Shown here in pieces: positions 13,973-24,871 of a stretch of DNA of 64,000 bases. The notes below the pieces were generated by a model. The model was not told the origin of the DNA. It saw nothing but the letters and a program-made list of their open reading frames with translations, and did no database searches. Where the stretch lies: the NCBI GenBank assembly GCA_039545315.1, contig BCIM01000006.1, forward strand, positions 434,001-498,000, written 5' to 3'. Source of the stretch: Kondoa malvinella (Eukaryota > Basidiomycota > Agaricostilbomycetes > Agaricostilbales > Kondoaceae). A program made the position numbers and the translations under genes. The first letter of the stretch is position 1; each line of letters starts with the position of its first letter.

Positions 13973-14782
13973 TCACTGCCTCTTCTCCTGCTCTTCAGCA
14001 TCCGCAATCCTCAACGTCTTTAACAACGAATCATAATCAAAGTTTCCTCTCCGATCTGCAAATGGCGGACTGAGGAAGGCGTCAATCTCTTCGGTTGTCA
14101 TCCGATCCCCTACTTCGCTTAACCATTTCCGTAATTCTGAAGTAGAGATGGAGCCTTTATCGCCGTCGTCGAAACATTCAAACGCTTCTCTTAGTTCGGC
14201 TTCAGGGTCTAATTGGAGTAGATGATCCGCCCTGTTATCCTCACATCAGGAAGAACTGCAGAGCGAAAAAGAAGACAAACATCATAGTAAGGAATTGAGT
14301 AAAGTTGATACCGCGTTTCCCATTCTGCACAGAAGCAGATTCCAACAGACTGGCTAGATGACTAGCTGAAGGTGGTTTGCCTATTCCTACTGATCAGGAG
14401 ACGCATTAAACGCGTGCAAAAGGGACCAACCGAGGTTAGTGAGCATAGATACTAGGTCTTCTTCACTTATCAGACCGTCTGAATTGACGTCTATCATCTG
14501 TTTCCGGCCATCAGTGAGCTAGAAGAGAAGTGTGAGAGGGACGTACTGCGAAAGCTTCTTTGAACTGCCTGACTTGAGAGTCCTCGAACTGAACAGGGCA
14601 TGAGCCTATAGCATTTATTACGCGTCATAGAAGCATACCATCGAGTATAACGACTGTACATATTGTAATTGCTCAGCACAGAATAGAGGAATAGGGGGGA
14701 GACGCACTTCGCTAGGCTGTCTCCGCCCATGACTGGATTTGACCTTCAAAGTAGAAGGCCTGCCTTGTCCGATAGATGCCAT
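13973..14782 (-). CDS. RLC1: Myosin II regulatory light chain (EF-hand)
   Basis: Six exons (14782-14708, 14653-14639, 14588-14547, 14497-14431, 14380-14281, 14231-13973) give 186 codons. After a basic N-terminus comes RRQPSESLYSMF, which corresponds to the RRATSNVFxMF region of light chains; the serine after RRQP is the likely kinase site. EF-hand 1 is IDVNSDGLISEE, a good calcium or magnesium loop. Later hands are degenerate (ECFDDGDKGSISTSE keeps several ligands). The end, GDRMTTEEIDAF ... RRGNFDYDSLLKTL, is diagnostic of regulatory light chains rather than calmodulin. It should bind the IQ motif of myosin heavy chain in the cytokinetic ring. One exon is only 15 nt. An earlier start is possible, but 14782 is the ATG that best fits family length. 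Confidence 0.93.
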
Positions 14783-15005
14783 ATTTCGATGGCTACACTC
14801 AGATAGTCGTATGGAAGCTGTGTTGAGGGTCTTCTCCAAAGTAACTTTTAGGACTTCGTCGTTTTCAAGAGCCAAATTTCCTGCTTCCAAACGTCGACCG
14901 ACACACTGACCGCAAAGCATCGACTTGCGCTCTACTTTGCCTCAGGCAGCTGGTAGTAGGCTCTGTGGTGTATACCAGACTCGCGAGAGGGGAATCTGTC
15001 CTGCG

Positions 15006-15084
15006 TCTGCCTTTCCTCGCGTTGAAACTTCGCTATCTGCGCTGAACGCTCGCTATCTGCCTTTCTTTACGCTGAAACTTCGCT
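15006..15084 (+). repeat. Imperfect 29-bp direct repeat before TAF1
   Basis: A unit starting tctgcctttc and ending tgaaacttcgct occurs at 15006-15034 and 15056-15084 (50-bp offset, differences only in the seven middle bases). Between them cgctatctgc is also repeated. The repeats end 18 bp before the TAF1 start codon, so they probably lie in the 5' leader or core promoter. The whole 14783-15102 gap separates divergent RLC1 and TAF1. Confidence 0.75.
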
Positions 15085-15102
15085 GCTACGCCGTTTGCAA
15101 GC

Positions 15103-18100
15103 ATGGACGCCGAATCTGAGCTCACAGGCTTGGCTATGGGAAATGTCTTCGCGGAATTAGGCATTGAAGGTGCAGACAGCTTGGCTGCAATGGGGTTCGG
15201 AGGCGATTCAGGATTGGACGCCAATTCCATCTACAATGATCGTTATGCGGATGAATACGCTGGCCAAGGCGAAGATTTCGAAGACGAGATAGATAGAGAA
15301 TTGGCAGAAGAGATGCAAGAAGAGGACGAAAGGCCAACACCACCTACATTGAGGGTCAGGCCTGCACCTGCGACCAGCGGAAATAACCAGAAATTGCGAG
15401 GCGAAGATGATTATGATTTCGATGAAGACGATGATGAGGATGAAGAGGAGGTTTCAGAGCCTTCTGAAGACGACAATGACCGAGATCAGGACTTTACCTT
15501 GTCTGAATCACCTGAAAAGAAAAAGAAGGAGCGCAAAGCGAGAAGAGAATCAGCTCAGCAACCCAAATCTACTACAAAGTCAAAGAAGGCAAAGGAAGAA
15601 GAGATTCAAGATTACAGCACGTTTGACCTCACTGCCGCCGACGAGACTTTTCTGGGCGAAGACGAAGAAGAGCTCACTGATGGCGGCGATCTCTTTGGTG
15701 ACGATGATGCTGAACCTTCCCCTCAACAAGACTATTCTGCCACTTTCGCTCCCGATACAGCTGCAACGGCCGATTTCGCTCTTGATCCAATGTTGATGGG
15801 TTCTGATCAGCAAGCTGAACAAGCTCAACAGCAGATGGAAGAACGCAATCACAAGAAAGCTACAGATGCGAAACGCTTCTTCCCTAAATTCGTGCCCGGT
15901 CAGACGCTCGAGCTTACCGACATGCTTACTGGTCGTCCTCGCAAGCGTCAGAAGGTCAATCAGGGTCCTATCAAGTGTAAGTTACGTTCACTACCTTGTT
16001 CTGCATGCGCTGACACACGGACAGTGGCTCTACCTCCCTCGTCAGAACTTCCCGACGCTCGTTCGACACAAGACTTTCTTCGCGAAGCTGGAGCATCTGC
16101 CGCGCTCCCATCAGATCCTCGCTCGAACGTTTCTTCCTGGCTCGGACCGTACGCCCCACCTCGAGTAGTAGAAAAGACCGCCAGTGAGGTCGACTCGGAT
16201 GCTGCATATGGTCTACTCGTCCTGCAAGGTCAACAGAAAGGTCTCGATCTCCCTGCTCCTTCCACCGACGTTGCTTTGGACAACTGGGACGAACGAGACT
16301 ACTCTACACCTGTTGAAATCATTCCTTCTCGCCATCGGATTCTGGAACGCAAATCTGGTGAACCTTTACCTGATCGGAATGAATTGGTTGAGCTTGGCGA
16401 ATGGGATGGCCCAGCTATCTTTGGAGAAGGAGATCCGAGCTTCTTTACTCGTCTACAAGTCCACGAAGGGGATTCCAATCTCGTTCGCATCGTAGAAGAT
16501 GATGAAGAAAGTGAAGGTGAAGAACGAACGAGAACGGCGTTCAGTTTGGCTGGTCCAACGCAGAAAAAGAACAAGAGGAAACGACCGGTGCCTAAGAAAT
16601 TGGCTGGTCATGTCATGATGGACATGGGTTTGGATGTTTACAACATGTCGAATGACAAGAAGTATGAGGACCTGAAGGAGAGCAAGAAGAGGGTCAGACA
16701 GACGTTTGGTTCTCTTGAAGTGTTGCATTCTTGGCCAGCGCTCAAGCTTCAATTGCCCTTTGTCAGTTGATTTTTAAGTTTTGATCGATCACGCTGAGCG
16801 TCGAGTAGTATCGTACATCGCTCAACAAATCAGAATGTCGTTCCTATCATCGACCAGGTCTTCAATTCCCGCTCAACATTCCCATCACTTTCAACAAAGT
16901 CCGTACGGCAAAGAAGAAGAAAGAAAAGAACGCTACTGCTGGTAACCGAGGTGGAAAAGCAGACAACCCGATCAAGAACACTGATGAGCTCAGTATTCGC
17001 GATACGAGTCAATTTGTTCTTATGGAGTATTCGGTAAGTGGAATAGCGGTTTGCGCTGTACGTGCTGATAGATCATCGGCCACCTACAGGAAGAGTATCC
17101 GCCTATGATGGCCAATCTCGGTATGGGCAGTATTTTGGTCAACTACTATCGAAAGAAGGATCCGAAAGACGAGCATCCACCAAAAGTGAGCATGTTCTGA
17201 ATCTCGATCAACCCAACTCATAAAGTTGGCAGGCTGACTTGGGTGAACAATTCTTGCTTGATGCGACTGACGAATCACCGTTCCTGCGTTTCGGTACTGT
17301 CGATCCTGGTCAGATGGTCCAATGCCTGTACAACAACATCCAACGTGCTCCAGTATTCAGACAAGCGACTAACAGCACTGACTTCCTAGTGATCAAGTAG
17401 GTTTGATCGATTTACGCCTTGACGTGGCTAAAAGAGAGACTCGCTTCACAGAACAACTGTCAACGGCGATACCAAGTACTACATTCGCGAAATCAAGAAT
17501 CTTTTCGTTGTCGGTCAGACCTATCCAGTGCAAGAAGTTCCAGGTCCCCATTCGCGCAAAATCACCACTATTGGCAAAGCTCGCCTGCAAGCTGTCTCTG
17601 CTAAGCTGACCGAGAAGAGCGGCCAAAACCGTGTCAAGATGAACAAACTCCTTCGTTTCTTTCCCGAGTCAACTGAATTGCAGATGAGACAAAAAATCAA
17701 GGTCAGAACCCTGTCTTGATTGTCAGCACTTGACTGATGAGTACCGATGCTGACAGGACTTCCTCGAATACACTCGTAAAGGTCCAGATCAAGGCTACTG
17801 GGCTCAACGAACAAACGCAAAGAATTACGAAGAAGTCATGCGCGACCTCAAGCCTGAAGATGTCGTCTTAGCGGAGGCTATGCTTGTCGGCCAAAGACAC
17901 TTGCTGGATCTCGGTTATGGTAAAGCTGGAGAAGAAGATGTCATTCAAGAAGAGGACGAAAGCAAGATGGACATCGAACAGCTTTTGGCTCCTTGGATCG
18001 TGACCAAAAATTTCTTGCAAGCTAGTCAGAGCAAAGCTATGCTGAAGCTGCACGGTGAAGGTGATCCATCTGGTCGCGGTGAAGGGTTCAGTTTCTTGAG

Positions 18101-19189
18101 GGTCAGTATGAAGGACATCTTTTTGCGCGAAGGCGAGACTATGGAAGAGCGACAAGGTATGCTCCTACTTGATTAGTCAGTCAAGTCGTCTGACGCGGAT
18201 GTCCAGCCGAGATTGCTTCGCGTCCAAAGAGCGGGCACAAGTACAACGTCCAAGAGCAACAGGTCATCTACCGTGAAGAAGTTGATCGCATCTGGCGGGC
18301 ACAGATGAAGTCACTCAGTAGTAAGAAGGACGCCGCCCTCACCCAAGAAGACGAGTACCGCTGGAGACAACGCCAGAAGACCAACAACACTCGGGATGCT
18401 GCGACGCCTAGTGCAACTACGCCTGCTCCAGATGGCTACGGTGGTGCTAGTCCAGGCCAGGAAGGCAATGGCGAAGGCTCTGATGCTGGCGGAGAAAAGC
18501 ATGTTCACAAGATTCTCAAAATCAAGCGTGTTGTGAGCTTCGATTCTGCTGTTTCGTCAGACAGGCAAAGTACTGAACACTCGCTGGTAGGACAAATGGG
18601 GACACGTCTCGATTGAGACTGTTCGTGATCCGGCTGTCGCAAGTGCCTATGTCCGCCAAAGATCTATTATTGAAGAAGAGATGATGAAGGCGGATGAGCT
18701 CATGCCTACCGATGATGCCGAGAAGAACGAGAGGTTAAAGAAGAAGTATGTGACCATATTTCACTCTGGACTTTACCTGATCGCCATCTATAGGCTGCAA
18801 GATCACATTGCCAACTTGAAGCACAACCAGGATCGTCGTATGCAGCGCAAGAACATGAAGGCTGGTGTCAGACAGCAGCCAAACGCGGACGGTAGCATCA
18901 CCATCACCAAGCGAGCTTCTCGGGGAGCCAAGCAAGAGACGACGCGAAAGTGTGGCAATTGTGGTCAAATTGGTCATATGAAGACGAATCGCAAATGTCC
19001 TCGCTATGCAGTAGGTCAACCTCCTGATCCTTACAACTGGTGTCTGAGACGTTCTGACAGGAATTTCACGACCCCAACAAGGCTCCTCCCGAACCAGCTG
19101 GAAGTCCCAAAGCTGCCACGCCTGCTAGCACTCTGCCTCCGCCGCCGAGCACTGTACCTTCTGGTTTCCAGATCGGCGAAGGATTCTAG
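15103..19189 (+). CDS. TAF1: TFIID subunit TAF1
   Basis: Eleven exons (15103-15976, 16025-16761, 16809-17033, 17090-17185, 17233-17396, 17452-17701, 17757-18156, 18207-18532, 18591-18745, 18794-19010, 19061-19189) sum to 1191 codons without a frame break. The acidic N-terminal region includes a TAND-like start and a run of Asp/Glu and Lys. The conserved central domain follows: LHSWPALKLQLPF, YRTSLNKSECRSYHRPGLQ, YYIREIKNLFVVGQTYPVQE and an RMxQ-like GYWAQR stretch. Near the end is the zinc knuckle CGNCGQIGHMKTNRKCPRY. No bromodomain is present; the protein stops soon after the knuckle at FQIGEGF, as in other fungal TAF1 proteins. It scaffolds TFIID with TAF7 and TBP at core promoters. Confidence 0.96.
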
Positions 19190-19559
19190 GCGTCTCGTCA
19201 TGCGTGATAGGAATTCAGGCAAGTTACTATTTAGGGTCAGCTCAGCACCGCCTAAGCGAAAATCAGAGAGCAAACGTTTGTGGGTCGCGTGAGTAAACGC
19301 CGCGAAGGGTCTGTTGTACACATGGCTGTAAATATTGTCTAGCGGGCCGTAAACCGTTGGTGCTTAGCCGGACGAGAATGCATTGAACTTTCGTGAGCGC
19401 AAACCACGAGCTCGCTCAATTTTCCCCGTTTGCGTTCCTTGTACAGTCTTTGTGTGCAGGCGACTTATCAAGAAAGGACCAGACGGGCGCCGAGCAATCC
19501 TGACTGCATAGTCGAGCGCGTCATATCCGACCTGATTGAAAAGATTGCCAGATCCAGGC
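19190..19559. other. Intergenic, TAF1 3' end to PRM10-like promoter
   Basis: 370 bp with no gene I can support; contains the TAF1 terminator region and the upstream region of the next same-strand gene. A frame extends upstream of 19560 but has no ATG. Confidence 0.5.
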
Positions 19560-22500
19560 ATGGATAACATTCCGCTTCAACCTACACAAAGCAGTTCCAC
19601 AATGGACAACCGCAGCTTCAACTCGTCACAGCCTTTGAACGACCGAGACGTCTCCGATAACCCTTTTACGCATGAATTGCACGAATCCGGTGGCTCTGGC
19701 AGCACTGGCAATGTGACTCCAGCTCAACCGCAGAGCCGTGCTGGAGGCCGTCGTGTGCAGTGGTTCTTGGACGGTGCAGATCAGATGCGCCAAGAAAGAC
19801 ATGGTGAGAAAACAATTACATGTCTGAATACACAGCAGTGCTTACTCATATTGAGCAGATGACAGACAAGCTGAACATACATCTGTTCAAATGTCAGCTT
19901 CTCGCTTCTTGGACCTGCTCGCTGGTTTAAGCGGATTTTTATAGTTCCCCCGAATCAAGACCTGGCTCAGATTACTTTGGCAACTATGCGGAAAGTAGTG
20001 GCTCAATGACTCCAGTCTCTGGCGCAATGACGCCAGACATTTCTCGGCCGCCTTCACCAAGCCGTGAACTAGACATGGACATTGTGAGCGCTCTGGTTGA
20101 AGCGCGGTACGACATCTGAAGTAACCGTAGATGGAAGGAGAGAAAGATGGGCTACCCGAGATGAAGCCCAGCAAACGTCTTCAGAAACAAGCGAATCGCT
20201 TAATTGCTGCTCACAAAGCCAAAAATGCCTTGATGATGGGAGCGTCCGAAAGAGGCGAACAACGTAGAGCTCGCTCCTCATCTCAAAGCCGAGGCGGTGT
20301 GGACCCTATGGCACTGGCTGAAGCTCTGCGCAAACAAGGTCTACAAGAAGACGCTGAGCGACCTGCTTCTGCTGCTCAGACAGCAGCTTCTACTTCTCGC
20401 CGCAACGCATCTTCAGGCGGTATTCTTGGATCTCTCATGCGATTGTATGAACGGCCTACTTCGCCTTCAGCAAATTCTTCAGAAGTGACCCTTGTTCAGC
20501 CCGAAGAAGCTACACAAAATCGTACTTTCAGACCTTTCATGCCGACTAACAAAAGCTTTGACTCCATCGCCAATTCAATGAAGAAGGGTACCAAGCAAGT
20601 TGCAAAGACGGCTGCTTGGCTACCTGAAGAGGCGAGCAAGAAATTCGAAGATGCTGACAGACCTTGGGCTGCAAGGAACGCTGGCGGCGTCTTCGGTGCC
20701 TTACAAGCTAGTGCACTGGATTTGGCCGGAGTTGCAAGTCCTATCGCTTCAACCATCAAACCAGCTCCCGAGAAAAGTGGATTCAGACTCAATCGACATG
20801 CCATCTCAGCCGAGTCAAGTCCGCCGAAATCAAGGGATCATTCGGCACCTTCTACACCAGGGGGCACGATGAAACCCAGCTTCATGGACCGTCACAAGCC
20901 GGCTTCGCTGAGCTTGACCAATTTACAAGACTTGCTCGATCCTGCCAAGCTGCACCCCAGCAAGCTTCATTCTGAATCTCATGCGCTCAAAGCTAACAAG
21001 TCTCGTCCTACCACGCCCGATGAAAAGACTCAGATGCAACATGCTTATGTTTCCAACGCTAAGCACCGAAAGAGGAAGAACAAGAAGCAAGACGAGATCT
21101 TTATCACCATGCACATTGCTGCAATTCTACAACGACAAGACTTTATTCTACGCCTTGCCAGAGCGCACATGATGTTCGGAGGTTTGTCATTCCGCGGCGC
21201 ACTTTCCAGCGAATTCTAACGTAATCCGCATCAGGACCTAGTCATCGCTTCGAAGCCGAACTTCAGGGTACTGGCAAAATCTTGGATATCGACGTTCAAG
21301 GTGAGTCTTTCCAGCACATCAATGCTTCACATCTGATGTATATCGTAGTCGTCTACCTGATGTCCTTCTGTATCATCTCCTTCGCTGACCCAGACACTCA
21401 AACGTCATCTATCAAGATCATCAAACAGAACGCTGGTCTCAACTTGTACAAGCTCAAAGCTCTTGCTGTTCTGCATTGGGAGGTCATGCGAGACAAGATC
21501 GGTGTTGAAGATGCTTCAGCGGAGGTTAGCAGACTGATGGTCGAGAAACCGGTGGTATGCCTGCCGCCGCTATTGAACGCCTACCTATCTGACCCGTTGT
21601 GCAGTACAATGCTTGGCTCAGCATCTTCTTTGGAGGCATGTGCTCAATCTTCATTGGTATCGCCTCATTCAACGCATCTTTCATCGACCTATGTGCTGCG
21701 GCTCCTCTCGGTGCTGGACTTATTGCGTAAGTCGTGCAAATTAGTGCGCCGTCGAACTACGCTGATGGCTTGCTCAGCATACAAGTCTTTGTCGCAAGCA
21801 AAAGTGATGTCTTGTCTAGTGTCTTCGAGATCTTCGTCACTGCGGTCAGCAAACTTCATCATCGCGTCCAATTCTAGCTGATGAAAATACAGATCGCATC
21901 TTTTGCTGCAGCTGGCTTGTCAGCTTCCGGCTACTTCTGTTACGCATCTATCATCTCCTCGACAATCGTGCTCATCCTGCCCGGTTGGCTCGTGTGCAAC
22001 GCCGCACTCGAGCTGCAATCTCGCGCTATCGTCACTGGCTCCGTGCGACTTATCTGGTCCATTATCTATGCTCTCTTCCTTGGTTTCGGTATTTCTATCG
22101 GCGCCCAGATCTGGAATGGTATAGCTCCTCAGCGCCTTCAATACATCAACGTGGACAGTACCTGTTCCTATGCGCATATGCGAACGGACGGAGACACACC
22201 TTGGTGGCAAGTTGGCATCTCTGAATGGTTCTACTTCCTTGCTGTTCCTGGCTTCCCATTCTTTCTGGCGCTGAAGAATCAAGCCAAGATTAAAACCAAA
22301 GAATTCTGGGTGACTGTCGTAATCGCTGGAATAGGTCGGCCTTCTTGCTTTTTTTGGCTCATGATGAAGTCTGATTCGTCTGTGTGCTATCCAGGCTGGA
22401 CAGCAAAGTAAGTTGTTCTCTTAGAGTAGAGAAAATCGTGAAAGACTGACTTTTGACATTTTTCAATAGTCATTTTGCGGCAAGAGCATTCCCTAAGCAA

Positions 22501-23030
22501 GCAAGTGTCTCGAGTACACTAGGTGCCCTAGCGGTCGGCGTCTGCGGCAATTTATGGGGCAAATTCTTCCAAGGCACGGGTTTCATCGTTGCATTGGTCC
22601 CGATCATGTGCGTATATCGGTCTTACATGGCAGAAATGATATCTGACCTTCGCAGCAGGTTCCAGCTGCCCTCTGGGTTGGGAGCCGGGGGCCTACTTTC
22701 GTTTGCGGCCAACAGCGACAACTCTGAAGCTGCCTTTTCTGGCACATTTGCGATTGCTCAGCAACTGGTAGGGATTTCTTTGCAAACCACAAACACTGTC
22801 TCACTCTGTGCCTCTACAGGTTACTGTCGGACGTGAGTTGTACATCCTAGTATCGTGGACCGTTACTAATGCTTGCGGCCCTGCCATCAGTCGGCTTGGT
22901 CGTTGGTTTATTCGCGGCAACTGTTCTCATCTATCCTATCGGGTCCAGTAGGGCCAAAGGTGAGCTTCCTCGTCGCTCAGACTACTAATGAAATGCTGAT
23001 TCCTTGCTTCCAGGACTCATGTCCTTCTAG
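19560..23030 (+). CDS. PRM10: PRM10/ThrE-family (DUF1212) vacuolar-type transporter
   Basis: Fifteen exons from 19560-19803 to 23014-23030 give 910 codons in frame. The first 450 residues are disordered and rich in Ser/Pro/Lys. The ThrE-type domain then begins: FILRLARAHMMFGGPSHRFE, followed by VVYLMSFCIISF, NAGLNLYKLKALAVLHWEVM and YNAWLSIFFGGMCSIFIGIA. The second membrane module follows, including FAAAGLSASGYFCYASIISS, WSIIYALFLGFGISIGAQIW and SSTLGALAVGVCGNLWGKFF. The order matches fungal pheromone-regulated membrane protein 10, related to bacterial threonine/serine exporters; the fungal substrate is unknown. About ten membrane helices are expected. Two exons are only 13 nt (22395-22407, 22820-22832), and the intron 19893-19944 is easy to miss because the frame runs partly into it. 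Confidence 0.9.
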
Positions 23031-23394
23031 AGCATCTTCTACACCTGTACAGCCAAAATCAAGACATGTTCAGTATACATTATTAGAGACAAGCCCAGCA
23101 TCGAGCAGGAGTACAACGGGAAGCGCTCACGTTGTGCCTTGTCACATTGTACATATGGACTTTGTGCTTCGTTGATCGAAGTTGTTAGTTTCAGCATTTG
23201 CATTAGATTAAGTTCACTTCAGTAAATCTGACTTTAATGTGGTCGCATCGCCAGCAATGGCTCGAATTAGGTAGTATTACAACAAGCGCCTTTTTCTACA
23301 TCCCAACGAGTTTTTCAATATTCCCGTCAAGTATTTCCGTAAATGCGGACTTTGACGATACACTGATGAACAGCTGAAGGAGCTCTGCTTGAGC
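23031..23394. other. Intergenic between convergent PRM10-like and PP4 genes
   Basis: 364 bp between two stop codons; only 3' untranslated sequence is expected and I see no other feature. Confidence 0.5.
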
Positions 23395-24757
23395 TTATAA
23401 AAAGTACTGCATTGACTGCACCCTGTGATCAGCGCTATCACATGAGACCTTTACTGAGGACTTACTGCCGCTTTTGCCGGTAACGCTCTTGAATCCTGAG
23501 GTGCTGCTTCAAAGACCTTGTAATCTTGGTTCAGATTGTCGTCCAGCTGTAACACTGATGCTACATTCCCACAACTGTACACACAGACTGCATTAAGTGT
23601 CTAGACACTAACAGCGGAGCACAAGCGTACCGATAGCAATAATTCGGCGCACTCCATACTGTGACAATCATGTCGTCAAACATTCTCTTGTAGCCCTCCA
23701 TCACCTGTTCACCTCAAAACATTCGCTAGCTGCCAAAGAGCAACAAAAGAGCGGGACGAACCAGCTGATGCGCTCTCGCTATTAGATCGAGCTTGTTATG
23801 CCGTGTGAATTCTTTTGTCACTGCGCCGCCGAATAGGTAGCCTGCTCCTCTTGGTGATAGACCCCATCCTTCTATGTCTGAACAGCCAATGAGAACAGAC
23901 GGTGAAAGGTCAAAGAAGAACGAACCATCTGGATCTGACCATAGTAAATCACACATTGCGCCATCATGCGGTACTTCTTGTTTCCGATCTATCAGCCGTA
24001 TCTGTACGAGAATTCCGCCGTTAGATGGAGAACCATCGAAAGCGAAACCGACCCGCACCTGATCTATCGACGTTATCGTCGGACTCAATCCGCCATGCAC
24101 ACAAAACACCCTCCCATCCACAATAGCAGCCAAAGCAAGGTAATCAAACACTTCACAACAATACCGCCACACGCTCGCGCTTCCGTACTTGCGTTGACAC
24201 TCATCGTAAAACCCATAGACTTGAGTGATTTGCCGCGATTCGTGGTTTCCTCTTATGAGCGTGATCCGATCTGGATACCGGACTTTGAGCGCTAGTAGTA
24301 ATAGAAAGGTTTCCACGCTGTAGAATCCTCTATCTACGAAACTGCATCATCATCATCAGTTTGACACATGACACATGGAAGGCAGTAAGAGAGTACGCAC
24401 TCGCCCATGAAGAGGTAGTTGGTCTCAGGACACATACCTCCTACTTTGAAGAGCTCCAACAAGTCATAGAATTGACCATGGATATCACCGCAGATCTGCA
24501 TGACACAAAGATGCAAAATAAACACAGCGAAAATTGAGACAGAAGGGGATGAGACGGACAGTGACTGGTGCGTCTATCCATTGAACGTTTGCTTCTTCTA
24601 CGAGGATTTCACGAGCTTTGAGGCACAAGTCTTTGACCTGCTGTTCGCTGATGATTTCACAACGCTTTAATGTAGCAATCTGCCTATTAACCAAGGGTAT
24701 CAGGACATGGCCGTGTCACAGCTAGATAGACAGGGCGTACTGATCTAGAGAGGACAT
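23395..24757 (-). CDS. PPH3: Protein phosphatase 4 catalytic subunit
   Basis: Nine exons (24757-24741, 24683-24560, 24495-24401, 24341-24059, 24001-23926, 23871-23762, 23704-23631, 23574-23466, 23406-23395) give 300 codons. It starts [16 protein letters not shown], matching PP4 rather than PP2A or PP6. Metal and catalytic motifs are complete: [43 protein letters not shown]. The C-terminus is AYFL, the methylated tail of PP2A-like enzymes, encoded by a separate 12-nt last exon. PP4 dephosphorylates H2AX and checkpoint proteins and works with regulatory subunits 2 and 3. Its start codon lies 114 bp from that of RSE1 on the other strand, so they must share a promoter. Confidence 0.96.
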
Positions 24758-24871
24758 GTAGTCGTTGAATAGAGAGAAGCTTTCAAGTCGATCAGCAACG
24801 GCGAGCAAAGGTGTTGTATACCTTTCAAACTGGCTTATACCTGCTCATAACAGATAAGAAGAGGGTTGGCC
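24758..24871. promoter_or_regulatory. 114-bp divergent promoter, PPH3 / RSE1
   Basis: Only 114 bp lie between the two start codons, including both 5' leaders. The two first exons are 17 nt and 7 nt of coding sequence, so early splicing of both transcripts starts almost at this promoter. Confidence 0.7.

Noticed and set aside
19893..19944. Stop codon in the N-terminal region of the PRM10-like gene
   Set aside because: A 52-nt intron (gtcagc..atag) removes it and restores a single frame through all 15 exons.
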